Shown here: positions 10,484-21,632 of the stretch, piece after piece
Numbering within the stretch: position 1 is the first letter of the stretch
Layout: each line of letters starts with the position of its first letter
Source: Blattamonas nauphoetae
Lineage: Eukaryota > Preaxostyla > Oxymonadida
Assembly (NCBI GenBank): GCA_033064195.1
Contig: JARBJD010000382.1
Coordinates: 1-64,000 of the forward strand
Direction of reading: 5' to 3'
Length of the DNA stretch: 64,000 nucleotides
Notes under the pieces: generated by a model
What the model was told of the DNA's origin: nothing
The model's database searches: none
What the model saw: only the letters and a program-made list of their open reading frames with translations
Position numbers and translations under genes: made by a program

Positions 10484-12088
10484 ATGGATCATTCAACAAT
10501 CTCAATCATAGCAAATTCCTTCACCGAACGCAGATGTCTTGTTACACCGAGTTTACTCCCCTTCGTTGGCATTTTTCTTAGTCCGTGTCACTGGTTCTCT
10601 CCCAACCCCAAAGCACGGACGAATGCTTTGTGGACCTAACGGAAGAATATGTGGTACAATTGGTGGTGGAGCGTTAGAAGGATTTATGGTGGCAAGGTCC
10701 CAGGAAATGATCAGAAAGGGAATAAGTTTTATTGTTCTTTTTCTCAACCTATTCAGCCACACCGATTATTCAAACATTCATTCTCCAAAGTAATAATGCA
10801 ACAAGTCTGGGTATGGTGTGTGGTGGATCAGCAACAGTCCTCATCGAGCACATTGTCCCAGAGCAACAAATCGAAGCACTTCTCCCAGAAAATCAACGAG
10901 AACCCTTTAAACGCAATCAAAATGTCCTCAAGGATGGATATTCTCTCTTCAACTCTTTTCTGCACTCCAAGATTCCAAATTACAATTCAGAACTCACTTA
11001 CTCATGTTTCGAAAGTCTCTCAGTCAGACACATGTGTGTTTATTGTCAATATTATAGTTCCATAGCGATACCACTATAGATATTACTGGGGTTCCTGAAG
11101 GATCTTTAGACTGTGATGGTGGATACTCGTCAAATCCAGTTCCAGTCACGGTCCAACGAATGACATTTATTCTTTCTTGCAATCCACTTAAATCAACTAT
11201 ATCTGAAAGATACATCATGGTCAACAAAATCGGAGGATTTTTGACGCCGTCTGGAGACATAGACGCCATAGAAGGAGAGATGATTAATTTTGCACAAGAA
11301 CATTACACTGATGATTTATTTGGGCAAATCAGTCTTGGGGGAAGAACAAAAAGCAATTCAGATTTCGAATCTCTTTCGTCCATTCAACCAGCGACTCAAC
11401 TTCTCATTTTTGGAGGGGGTCACTGTGGAAAAGCCCGTCTGTCCATTTCTTCTCTTTCATGTTCCTTCACAGTTTTTGATGTTGCTCAAATTGCTGGATT
11501 TGCGTGTTGTATCTATGATGACCGTGATGAATTCGTTTCAGAGGAACGCTTCCCAAATGCAATTGAAAGGCGCACCATTAACTTTGAACAGTATGTTTCA
11601 ATTGAGTTCTTCACTCTTCTTGAACTCATGCAGAGATCTTGAGAGTATCCAGGTGAACTCGGGCTCATATATAGTGGCAATGACGCGCGGTCATTCATTC
11701 GATTTTGATGTTGTCCGTTCTGTCCTTCCTCGCCATCCTGCCTTTATTGGGATGATCGGAAGCAAGGCAAAGTGTGGGCGAGTAAGGAAACAGTTGGAAG
11801 ACGCTGGATTTTCTCATAGCCAGATTGGATCCATCTTTGCTCCAATTGGAATGGACACTGGGGGATCTGCTCCTGGAGAAATTGCTGTGTCAGTCATGGC
11901 ACAGATTTTGATGCATAAATACAAGAAAGGAAATGACTGGGGAAAGAGGTGCGATGAAAGAGTATGTGTTTTGTTCTACATCCTCACTTTCTTCATTTCA
12001 GAAACATATTATCGGAGAATCTGCACAAAATCTCCGAAATCACCCATTCTCTCTATCATATGTGGCAGTTCCACAATTTGATGAATGA
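10484..12088 (+). CDS. XdhC/CoxI-family protein (molybdo-hydroxylase maturation type), 7 exons
   Basis: Spliced model of about 452 aa. The N-terminal XdhC_CoxI domain shows VTGSLPTPKHGRML and GTIGGGALEG, followed by GMVCGG. The C-terminal Rossmann-type domain shows GGGHCGKAL, YDDRDEF and RFP. It continues with TRGHSFD, FIGMIGSKAK, APIGMDTGGSAPGEIAVSVMA. Bacterial XdhC proteins bind molybdenum cofactor and deliver it, sulfurated, to xanthine dehydrogenase-type enzymes. Introns at 10551-10581, 10726-10756, 11437-11472, 11591-11633 and 11962-12001 restore the family reading exactly; the one near 11015-11079 is less certain. The ATG at 10484 is the only in-frame start near the first motif. The family is essentially prokaryotic, so lateral transfer followed by intron gain is likely. 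The actual client enzyme is not in the window. Confidence 0.85.
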
Positions 12089-12279
12089 TTTTTTTCTATT
12101 TGAGAGGGCTATCTTCGAATTTGTCGCATGTTGTCATTTCTCTTGAAACCTCCCCTATCTGTCAATTGTTTGTCTCGAATTTTCATTTACAACGATTATT
12201 TTATTGTCCATGCGCTATCTATTTTCTTCCTGATTGGAGAAAAACTTGTTGAATCCAGATCTGGCCACAATAATAAACA

Positions 12280-14936
12280 ATGGTCTGGAACTCTCTTTAA
12301 AAATCATTCGAACTCTTCATTTTTCGACTAAAGGCTGCTTTTGAAGATCTTGGTGTGATGCCTGAGCTCATACATGTGTGATTAATGTCTCTCTTCTTCA
12401 TCTTTCTTTGCTAGGCATGTGATTCTCTTGAGTGGCAGTATTTTTTTACCAACTCTGGCTATTACATTTTCATTCTCATGTAGACTTCCTCAGCCTGTCC
12501 AGGCTGAAGCAATTCCTCTTGTTCTTGGTGGAGGTGATGTCTGCATCGTTTGTCCATTGTCTCGCCAATAAGTGTTTTCTCTAGTCATCAGAAACAGGAT
12601 CTGGGAAGACAGGAGTTTATTTTTCCAATTTTCTGGATGATCTTTTGTCTACTGCGTAGGCTTTTGCCCTCCCTCTCATCCAAATCGTCTATGAAGAAAA
12701 GAATGAACAAACGAGTACAGGAGTAACAGGAACAGGTATTTTTTTCACATTAATGTTCTGTGGTCTCGTAGTTGGAGAGAATATTGCGGTAGGATTCGAT
12801 GATCACTCGTGTGAGCCAGAAATCTCTATATCTGAAGCCGGTCTCGTCATTCAAAGCACAGGCCCACAATGGTCAGGTGGTCGTGGCAACGTCGGTGTCC
12901 GTCATGGTATTCTGCCCTTTCTTTGCTGATTGGATCAGGCTCATTCTATTTTGAGGCTACTGTCCTCACTGAAGGGATTCCCCGAATCGGCTGGTCCACA
13001 ATCACAGCCACTCTGAACCTGGGAACCGACAAAATGGGAATTGGGTTTGGTGGGACAGGCAAATTTGCGTTTGCCAAGCAATTTGAGAACTACGGTGAAG
13101 CATACGGGAAGGGGGATGTGATCGGATGTTTCCTGCAAACATCAACTGATGGGGAGAACTCTGAGGGGTTGGTATGGTTTTCGAAAAATGGCAAAGAATT
13201 CGGAAAAATCAGTCTCTCCTCCTTCTTCAAAGACCAGCTCATGTATCCCACATTCTGTGTGAAGGGCTGTTCTCTCCGGTTCAACTTCGGCTCGTCCGAA
13301 CCGTTCCAACACCCCCCTCCATCCAACTTCCTCAGCATACCCGGCACAGATTGTGAGAACTCGTCGCTTGGCGTGAAGTATTCGCCTCGTGCGGCACCTG
13401 CTCAGTCTGACGGGCCTGGTGCTCCACTGATCTTCATTCTTGAGCCGTCTCGTGAACTGGCAGAGCAGACACAGAAGTGCATTCTCCAGCTCTCCTCCTT
13501 CCTCCCTGCACCTGGAATGAACGTTGTGTTGCTCATCGGTGGAGATGACATGCAACAGACTCACAAACAACTCGCGTCCAATCCAGACATTGTCATCTCA
13601 ACAACTGGTCGAGCAATGGAACTCATCCGAACTCACAAAATGACACTTGCGCAAGTTCGTGGTTTCGTAATTGACGAAGCAGATCGTCTTTTGGATGACA
13701 ATAAGGACGAAACAGCGTTTGACTTGTGGAAAATGTCAGGATCCGAACTCCCAAAAGACAAAAGGATGCAGACCATCCTCGTCTCAGCCACCCTCCACAC
13801 TCCCGGGATGAAGAAGGCGATGGAGCGAATCACACACTTCCCAACGTGGGTGGATATGAAGGGTGATAAGGCTGTCCCCGAGGTGTGCTGATCATTCTCT
13901 CATTTTGTTCAGACTGTCCATCACACAGTCATCAGAATCGATCCAACAAAGCCGTGGACACAGCCGGCTGGGAACCCAGTTGGCACGGATGGGATATATG
14001 AGATTGGTATGCTTCCTCTCATTCACAGAACACCTCAGAACGCAACACCACACGGCCATTCATGCTCTCCCAGGAGATCAAGCTTCGGAAAGCATGGGCG
14101 TGTAAAGATGTCCTCGATCGAGTGAATCCAGAGCAAGCCATCATCTTCTGTCGAACAAAGCAGGATTGTGACAATCTTGAAACGTTCTTCCAGCAGTTCA
14201 ATCGAAAGGGAGCTCTTGAAAGCTTGTATTCTTGTGTCGTTCTTCACGGAGATCGCTCGCCGGATGAGGTTTTCTCATGATCGTCAATCATCTCTCTTTG
14301 TTTTCTTCTTCTCACCACTCAGCGAAAGAGGAACTTCCGAACGTTCCAAAACGGAGACGTGAAATACTTAATTTGCACCGACGTTGCTGCTCGTGGTCTT
14401 GACATCCAAAGTCTTCCCTGCTGCATCAGTCTGTTCCTCTTTTCCTCACCAATCATTCCACCATTCCGCCAACACCCTCATCCCATCTCTTTCCAGACTA
14501 CACACTTCCCGACACCGAAGAGAATTACATCCACCGAACAGGTCGTGTGGGTCGTGCTGACCGCTGGGGTCTCGCGGTCTCTCTTGTTGCAACAGAGAAG
14601 GAGAAGGTGTGGTACCACACATGCCCCTCTCGCGGCAAGAAATGCCGGAATGTCCGTCTCACCGATGAAGGAGGGTGTACCATCTGGTACGATGAGCCAG
14701 CCCTCTTCAAGCTTGTGGAGGCTCGACTTGGAAATGTCACTGTGCCAACCCTCGACGAGCACCTTTCTGGATCTGTCCAAGTCAAGTATGGTTTGGAACG
14801 TGCAGCTGAAGGGAGTGGACGGAGCCATTCAGACAATATAAAGGAGAGTGTCGAGGACTTAAAGAGATTAGAAAAGGAAGCCCAGATGTCGTTTTTGCAG
14901 TTTACCTCCCAATTTGGGTCACAAAGGCAGGGTTGA
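12280..14936 (+). CDS. DDX1: ATP-dependent RNA helicase DDX1 (SPRY-containing DEAD box), 12 exons
   Basis: The spliced product is 728 aa, close to animal DDX1. Order: AAFEDLGVMPELIH start, Q-motif region LPQPVQAEAIPLVLGGGD, Walker A SETGSGKTGAF (residues about 45-55), and an inserted SPRY domain (about 80-240). Motif Ia follows as LEPSRELAEQ, then VIDEADRLLD (DEAD box), SAT, IIFCRTK, DVAARGLDI and HRTGRVGRAD. The SPRY between motifs I and Ia is unique to DDX1, which acts in RNA unwinding, tRNA ligation and RNA transport. Introns: 12283-12333, 12376-12414, 12438-12483, 12548-12584, 12615-12659, 12736-12771, 12907-12938, 13883-13912, 14007-14038, 14269-14322, 14429-14496. Exon 1 is only the ATG, which reproduces the conserved Met-Ala-Ala-Phe start. 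The upstream gap to the XdhC-like gene is 191 bases. Confidence 0.95.
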
Positions 14937-15057
14937 CACACTTCACATTTCTCTTCATTCTGAAAACATTCTCCTGAATTTCTCTGAAATGAAGAAGGTT
15001 TTGTATAAGAACTTTGAGCACAGCGACCCGAAGGATCATTGAAGAGATCAATGAGAC

Positions 15058-16334
15058 TTATTGGGGCGTGAACGAAGTCTTGATAACAGAGAAATCCATT
15101 TTCTTTGGTGTTTCCCATGTGAAGTCGGGATCGTTGCGACCAAAGTGACCATAGGAAGCGGTCTTACGGAATCGGGGCTTTTTGAGATCGAGTTGAACTG
15201 CAATCATTCCTGGTCGCATGTCGAAGTTCTTTCTCACCAACGTCTCCAGCTCGTCGACTGGGATCTTCGATGTTCCAAAATCGTCAATGAACAGAGAAAT
15301 GGGCTCGGCAATTCCGATAGCATAACTCAGTTCAACAAGTGCACGTGCAACAACTCCAGATTTGACCAGCGACTTGGCGATCCATCTGGCGAGGTATGAG
15401 CCAGACCTGTCCACCTTTGTCCAGTCCTTTCCACTGAATGCTCCACCACCGTGTCCACCCCATCCACCATAGGTGTCCACAATGATCTTCCGGCCTGTCA
15501 GACCAGCATCAGCGTGAGGGCCTCCATATGAGAAGCGTCCGGATGGGTTCACATAGATTTTCGTCTTCTCTGTCAGATATTTCGCTGGGATCACTGCTTT
15601 GATCACTCGTTCTGTGATTTCTTGGCGGATGGTGTCGTTGTCAACATCTTCACTGTGTTGCGTCGAGACCACAATTGTATCTGCAAACTGAGGAACAGGG
15701 CATCGTTTCTCCATCTTGTATGCAAATGTCACTTGGGTCTTTCCATCTGGGCGCAGCCACTTCAGTGTTCCGTTGTGGCGAAGCTCCGACATTTTTTCTC
15801 CAAGACGGTGAGAATACAGCAGCGTAAGGGGAACACATTCCTCGCTTTCGTTGCATGCAAACCCGAACATCAGACCCTGATCACCTGCTCCCGTGTTCTT
15901 CTCGTCTTCTTCGTTCGTAACTGCATCATTGATTTCTGTCGATTGTTGCGTCAGACGGTTCTCCACTTGCAGGGTGCGGTAATCAGACGAATGTTCAGCA
16001 TCATCGAATCCAACCTGCTTGTACACATCTTTCACAAGTGCTTCAAAATCAATCTTGGCGTTCGTTGTCAGTTCTCCAAAAACGCAACACCAGTTTCCCT
16101 TGCATGCGGTTTCTAAACATCACAAATCATTCTCGTCAATCTAAACAAACAACCATACCACATGCAATTCGTGATTTCGGGTCTTGGCGCAAGCACTCAT
16201 CGACAACTGAGTCGGAAACAATATCTGCAAGTTTGTCTGTGAATAAAAGCATATGAATCAAGAAATCTCTGCAACAAACCAGGGTGACCCTCGGTCACGG
16301 ATTCACTGGTAAAGTAGAACAGTTGCTCTGCCAT
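15058..16334 (-). CDS. S-adenosylmethionine synthase, 3 exons
   Basis: The spliced protein is 395 aa, the usual eukaryotic length. It makes S-adenosylmethionine from methionine and ATP in the cytosol. Visible signatures are [20 protein letters not shown] at the N-terminus (split by the first intron), [12 protein letters not shown], and the glycine-rich loop [32 protein letters not shown] and [14 protein letters not shown] follow near the C-terminus. Exons are 16280-16334, 16159-16236 and 15058-16112 (complement), with introns of 43 and 46 bases. The segment after the second intron ([17 protein letters not shown]) departs from the usual ETATKTGMVMVFGEITT text, including loss of the Thr-Lys-Thr stretch. 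The gene lies tail-to-tail with DDX1, 121 bases apart. Confidence 0.96.
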
Positions 16335-16894
16335 GGGAAAGTCTTTGAGTTCGATCCAGCCCTTTCATAAATTGTTTCTGTCAATAATTGCATTCATCTC
16401 CTGTTTGACTCTGATTTCTACACGTTTTTTTGTTCGTTTTCTTTCTCAGAAAACACTGAAAATGCATTCACCTTCTCACAGAGGATGGATCTCCCCTTTT
16501 CATGATCCCTCTCCACCTTTCACTGATCTTCACACAATTTTGGTCTAATCATGCCCCCACTTTTCGATAATCGATAATGATCTTTCATTTGATAACCAAA
16601 AGAGGCATTCTCTGAAAATATTCGTTTCTTATGATAATAGTGAATTCAGTCACTATCTTTTCCACAATTTGGACTACATGATCACACACTGAAGGAAGGT
16701 GTCATTGAATTTGCTTCATTGTTGTAGGATTCCCAGATTTTCTCGAATGAAGAAGCTCGACGATGCCCGTGGTGGTTGGAAGGAGAATTGACGAGAATCT
16801 GCAGGACTCCAATGATAAATGTGGATTTATGAGATGTTGATGCCATAATTTGGAGGAAAAATGCGCAGGATACCCTTTTGTTCCGATGAAATGT
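16335..16894. other. intergenic region between SAM synthase and P2
   Basis: About 560 bases, AT-rich, with a short inverted pair TCGATAATCGATAATGA near 16566. It must contain the promoter of the SAM synthase gene (reading left) and the 3' end of P2. No further gene is seen. Confidence 0.5.
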
Positions 16895-17300
16895 TTATCC
16901 AAAGAGATCCATCATTCCACCCTGCAAGAAGATGAGAAGAGCAAAAAGTGTCAAAGAGATTGTATTTACATACATCAAAGTCTTCTTCGGATTCTTCTTT
17001 CTTCTCTTCCTTCTTGGTTTCCTTGGCTGAGGCGGCTGCATTTCCACTTGATGAACCGGCATCGGCAGCTGGAGCTGCAGCTCCAGCGGCACCGATACTG
17101 ACGGACATCTCAGACACTTTCGCAAGACCAGTATCAAGGAGTTCCTTGGCGGTTTTGTCTTGAACAGAGGTGAGGAAGGACTTGAGTGCGTCAGTTTCGC
17201 ATTTTGCCTGAACTGAGTCGAGAATGCCTTTGATGTCCTTCTCCTTTGGTTGATCCTTTCCAGACAGGGTGGACAGAAGGTAAGCAGCAACGTATTTCAT
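16895..17300 (-). CDS. RPLP2: 60S acidic ribosomal protein P2, 2 exons
   Basis: A 117-aa stalk protein. It begins MKYVAAYLLSTLSGKDQP, the P2-type dimerisation domain, followed by KDIKGILDSV and an Ala/Gly-rich hinge. An acidic-basic tail (KKEEKKEESEEDFD) follows. P2 pairs with P1 and P0 to form the ribosomal stalk that recruits elongation factors. Exons (complement) are 16974-17300 and 16895-16921; the 52-base intron sits just before the last eight codons. After splicing the C-terminus is DGGMMDLFG rather than the near-universal DDDMGFGLFD. The start is set by family length; an in-frame upstream extension is ignored. Confidence 0.93.
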
Positions 17301-17672
17301 TTTGCGGGGTTGATTCCTGACGGTTAAGGGAAGGATCGAGTGGAGATTGACCATCTCAACAATTACTGCACTGAAGACATGTTGTAGTGCGTGACGAAAT
17401 GGGCATACTCGATTTGGTGATTCATATCCGTCTTCACCTCTCAATTCTTTCATTCAGAGATTTTTTCAGAATTTCTCCGAAAAACTGAAGAAATAATCAG
17501 AACACTCATAACAGAGTGGTCATCCAGTGTGTGTTCTCTTGATTAAGTGACTGAATTTGCGTTAGAGATCGAAATGAATATGAATACAGCAAGCTCCAAT
17601 GGTTCAGTCCACAGTCCTGCTCTGGACGAATGTCCAATTGTGTCTGTACATCATGTTAGTGAGAGTCAATTA
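17301..17672. other. intergenic region between P2 and serine acetyltransferase
   Basis: About 370 bases holding the P2 promoter side and the 3' flank of the serine acetyltransferase gene (both read leftwards). No motif beyond ordinary AT-rich text stands out. Confidence 0.4.
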
Positions 17673-19089
17673 TCAATAGTATGCAGTTGTGAATTGCTGC
17701 TCTGTCCTTTGTCGATGTTCTTGTCCCCGCTTCCCTCCGTGTCTTCGTCGTGTCTCGCCCCGACTCTGTGGCGTCCTTCGAACTCGACCTGTGCTGGGAC
17801 TGAAATCTGGGCAATCACTGAGGAAGGCGTCGTACACTTCTGGGTCGACAGAAGTTGGTGTTGAGGATCGGGATGGGGCTGGCGACGATGTTCTGTCTTT
17901 TTTTTGTCGACGGTTCTTTTCTCTGGCGTTGTGAGATTGTCGAGCAGAATCGCTGTCGATCACGTCCTCCGATGTGTGTGTCTGGTTCTGCATTGTGTCC
18001 CGTTGAGAAAGGATGGGAGGGAGAGAAGGGGTCATGGCTGTGAAGTCCAGCTGGTTCCTCAGTTGTGACAGTCGCGTGAACGAGTCACTTCGGCGTGGAG
18101 GGATTGACTGCACATCTACCTCCGAATCCTGACTTGTGCCCGACGAGCTATCGCTGTTTGGATTGAAGCCCTTCCATATTCTTGTCTGTACTTCTGTTGC
18201 TGCCTCCTGTCCAGTCTCCAGACTCGCAAGCCGACTTGTGATTGTGGCGAGTTCGTGCCGCACTTGATTGATGAAGTGAAACGTGGCACGGACAGCATCG
18301 CCCTCGGGGTCAGGAACGGATGCGTGCTCGAGGGCACCCTGCACAGCCTGCCCACGATGGCGCACAACACGACCTGGAATCCCGATCACTGTCGACTCGT
18401 CCATGACGTCTTTTAAGACAACTGCTCCTGCTCCGACTCTAACGTAATTCCCAATCGTGATTGGACCGAGAATCTTTGCGCCATTGCCGACAACAACATG
18501 GTTGAGGAGAGTTGGATGTCTCTTTTGTCCTTTTCCCCCTTTGCCTGTCCCTCCGAGTGTGACGCCCTGATAAATCAGACAATGATCTCCAATGACAACT
18601 GTTTCCCCAATAACTACTCCTGAACCGTGATCAAGAATAAGGCCTCTTCCTGAAGAGAGCAGTGGATGAGAGGAGTTTGTATCATACCAAGCTGAGCTCC
18701 AGGATGGATATCAACATTTGTAAGTAGTCTACCGAAATAGGAAACCAATCTTGGAAGATATGGAATTCGTAGGATCCACAAAAAACGAGCAAAGCGATGT
18801 ATTAAGATTGCATGAAGGCCGGGCCTACGAATGATAACAGATAAATATGCTTGAACAAACATGCACAAAAGTGCTTCAACAATAGAAGAGGTTGCCGGAT
18901 CATATTCAAAAATAGCCTTTACATCACACGGAAGCGATTTCTGAGTTGATTTAGGAGACTGAGTGAGAAATCAAAAGATACGAGAGAATAGAAAAGTGCA
19001 GAAACGAAGATAAGAATCACTGCACATTTGGTGGTGAGATACAATGCTGATAGATATTGCTGCAAGAATTGAGTGTTGATTTGGTTCAT
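17673..19089 (-). CDS. serine O-acetyltransferase with long C-terminal tail, 3 exons
   Basis: 438 aa after splicing. It makes O-acetylserine from serine and acetyl-CoA, the first step of cysteine synthesis. The core follows the short bacterial (Bacillus/cyanobacterial-like) CysE: AIFEYDP, PGLHAILIHRFARFLW, VDIHPGAQLGRGLILDHGSG (with the catalytic Asp/His region). The left-handed beta-helix follows (GETVVIGDHCLIYQGVTLGG, RHPTLLNHVVVGNGAKILG, GIPGRVV), and homology continues through a VPDPEGDA helix. About 165 further residues form a Ser/Arg/Thr-rich, apparently disordered tail with basic KNRRQKKDR. Introns are 18959-19020 and 18650-18687. The family is absent from animals and common as transferred genes in anaerobic protists, so a bacterial origin is inferred. 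It is divergent from the next gene, with 152 bases between start codons. Confidence 0.93.
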
Positions 19090-19241
19090 TTTTCGTGTTG
19101 GGATGATCTAACTCGACCGATCGATATGTGCATTTCGATTCAAATTGTCTCAGACTGAAGTGGAAAAACGATTTCTCCATTATGTCTTCTTTCTGTTGAC
19201 ATTGATTTCTCACGAATAAAATTGTGTTGGGATGGAAAAAA

Positions 19242-21352
19242 ATGGACTCCCTTCCGCCACTCCGCACTGTCGATGAACTCTTCCGCCAGATGCGTGGAAG
19301 ACTTACTTCACCTGGAGATCTTTTTAAACAACTTCAATCTCAACAATTCTGCACCACAATTGTCCCAACTGAAATAATCAACCAAACTTTCACAACTGTG
19401 TACAATTTCAACGGAAACCAATTGTTTCTCACGATTCAAGTTCCACCTCGTATTCCAATCCCATCTCAACTGTTAGAAATAAATCGACCAGTCTCGATTG
19501 TTGTGAAACCATACAATGACAATGTTTGTTTATTTTCCACTTTATATCTTTAAAGAGTGATTTTTCTGCCTTTCACATAACATTTGAGCTCGTGGAAGTG
19601 ACATCTAGCGTTTCATTCAATTTGAAATCTCTGGACTACTTTTTTCAGCATACTGCTCCAACTTTCCCCAATATAACCCAGACATTGTTTTCCTCACATT
19701 GGGCTCATCAGGATTTGACTATTGATGCAACAATAGGGTCAGGTAATCCGCAAAACTATGACTCCAATTTCAAGTATATTTACATGTCTATCAACCTGAC
19801 ACAGCCGGGTGACCATAAATGTCTCCTTCTTTTTGATTACAGCTCCGAGTGTCCGCCCCCTAACACGCGCTGTAAACTTATTGTCAGGCCATATTTGTGT
19901 GATGGTTACCTCGAATTCAAGCTACAGACTATCTTAACCCAATTCACGGTCCCAGCAGGGTTTCCTCAATACCCAAATCCGAATGCCTCTCAATCCTATC
20001 ATCAGCAGAATCATCATCAACACCCTCCCAATTTCATTGGATTTGATCCAAACCAACGTCAACAACAATCTCCGCCCCCATTCTCTCACCCTCAACCGTA
20101 TGTCCCCCCTCAACAACAATCATCACCAATCCAGTCTCATCAATACTCGCAACCCCCATTCTCTCACCCTCAACCGTATGTCCCCCCTCAACAACAATCA
20201 TCACCAATCCAGTCTCATCAAGACTCGCAACCCCCATTCTCTCACCCTCAACCGTATGTCCCCCCTCAACAACAATCATCACCAATCCAGTCTCATCAAG
20301 ACTCGCAACCCCCATTCTCTCAACCCCCTTATTCCAATCCTCCATCACTCCCTCAACACATACAGCAACAGCAGCCTTATCAACAGCAGCCGTATCAGCC
20401 ACAACCGCAGCCGCAGTCCTATCCACCTCAATTCAATCAGCCTGACCCACGTTATCAGCAGCAACCACAATATCAGCCTCAGCAACCTCTCTTTCAAGCC
20501 CCTCCGCAACCTCTCTTTCAAGCTCCTCAGGTTCAAAGACAACCAGCCGTTCAACAATCATACCAATTTACACAACACCCTGTCATTCAGCCCACACAGC
20601 AATACCAACAGACGCCCGCCATGCAACAGGTGCAACTTCCTCAGCAATCTTACCAACAAAATCCAGTTTTGTCACAATCATCTCAACAGTCACTTGTTCC
20701 TCCACCAAGTCAGTTGAATGTCCCTGTAATGACGTCGACAGCTCTTGCCTCATCTTCGCAATCCATCACTATGCAGCCTGTTCAACCCCAAAACCAGCCA
20801 CTCCAGACGTTCACACAACTTCCACCCGCCCAGCCTCCACAGTTCAATCGTGCCACTCTCCCAACTCCACAGATCACTCAAGCAGCTCTCCCGACTCCAC
20901 AGATCACTCAAGCAGCTCTCCCGACTCCACAGATCACTCAAGTAGCTCTCCCGACTCCACAGATCACTCAAGTAGCTCTCCCGACTCCACAGATCACTCA
21001 AGTAGCTCTTCCAACTCCACAGATCACGTCTGCACCAGTTGCCCCACCTCAAACTACCTTGGCACAAACCTCGACTCTCACTGAACTGAATTTTGATGAC
21101 GAGATAAAAGCGGGGTACAGAGACGATGAAGGCCATCCCATCAGACATGCTGTGTATCTCCGAGGACATCCTGGCAAGTTCTTCAATAAATCAATGATCA
21201 CAGATTTTATCAGGGACAATCAGATGAATCCGATAACTTTTGCAACTTGTGATGTGACTGATATCATCGATGATGAAGTAGCTGAAAAACAAAGGGCGTT
21301 AGCAAGTGCATATTTTATTCAGTTTCCCGCTCGTGTAGGTGCGACACGATGA
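19242..21352 (+). CDS. Pro/Gln-rich repeat protein of unknown function, 2 exons
   Basis: 692 aa; I do not recognise the family. The N-terminal about 230 residues look globular (MDSLPPLRTVDELFRQMRG onward). The intron 19524-19555 joins PYNDN to SDFSAFHITFELVEV. The middle is dominated by Pro and Gln, with three near-identical 26-residue units containing FSHPQPYVPPQQQSSPIQSH (20062-20320). Six or seven 10-residue units of the form ALPTPQITQ follow (20855-21030). The last about 100 residues are again mixed and charged (DDEIKAGYRDDEGHPIRHAV). The layout suggests a cytosolic or nuclear scaffold with a flexible linker, as in coat or RNA-processing adaptors, but no assignment is justified. The ATG at 19242 is the first in frame; an upstream GTG is ignored. 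Confidence 0.8.
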
Positions 21353-21632
21353 CATGACAGACCTCTTTTTCGGAAAAGTGTTGACAATGTCTGGACATTG
21401 AGGTTTTTCATTGGGGGTGGTTGTTGACATTTTGATTTCGAGAGAACCGTCACATCGGTATAGCGTCATGAATGACATATTACTCTCGAAAAACGTTTTT
21501 CCTTTTTTCATCGAAATACATCAAATTCTCGATGAAAAAACCTAATCTACAGTTCTTTATCAATATTTCTTATGGGTCTCTCCGAGTTCGACAAATCAGG
21601 GTTTGCAGCAAAAGACTGTAGATAAATTGTGA

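Noticed and set aside
17301-17453. N-terminal extension of ribosomal P2
   Set aside because: The extra residues have no family counterpart and the conserved MKYVAAYLL start gives the normal length.
19224-19553. GTG start for the Pro/Gln-rich protein
   Set aside because: An ATG six codons later (19242) is available and eukaryotic genes rarely use GTG.
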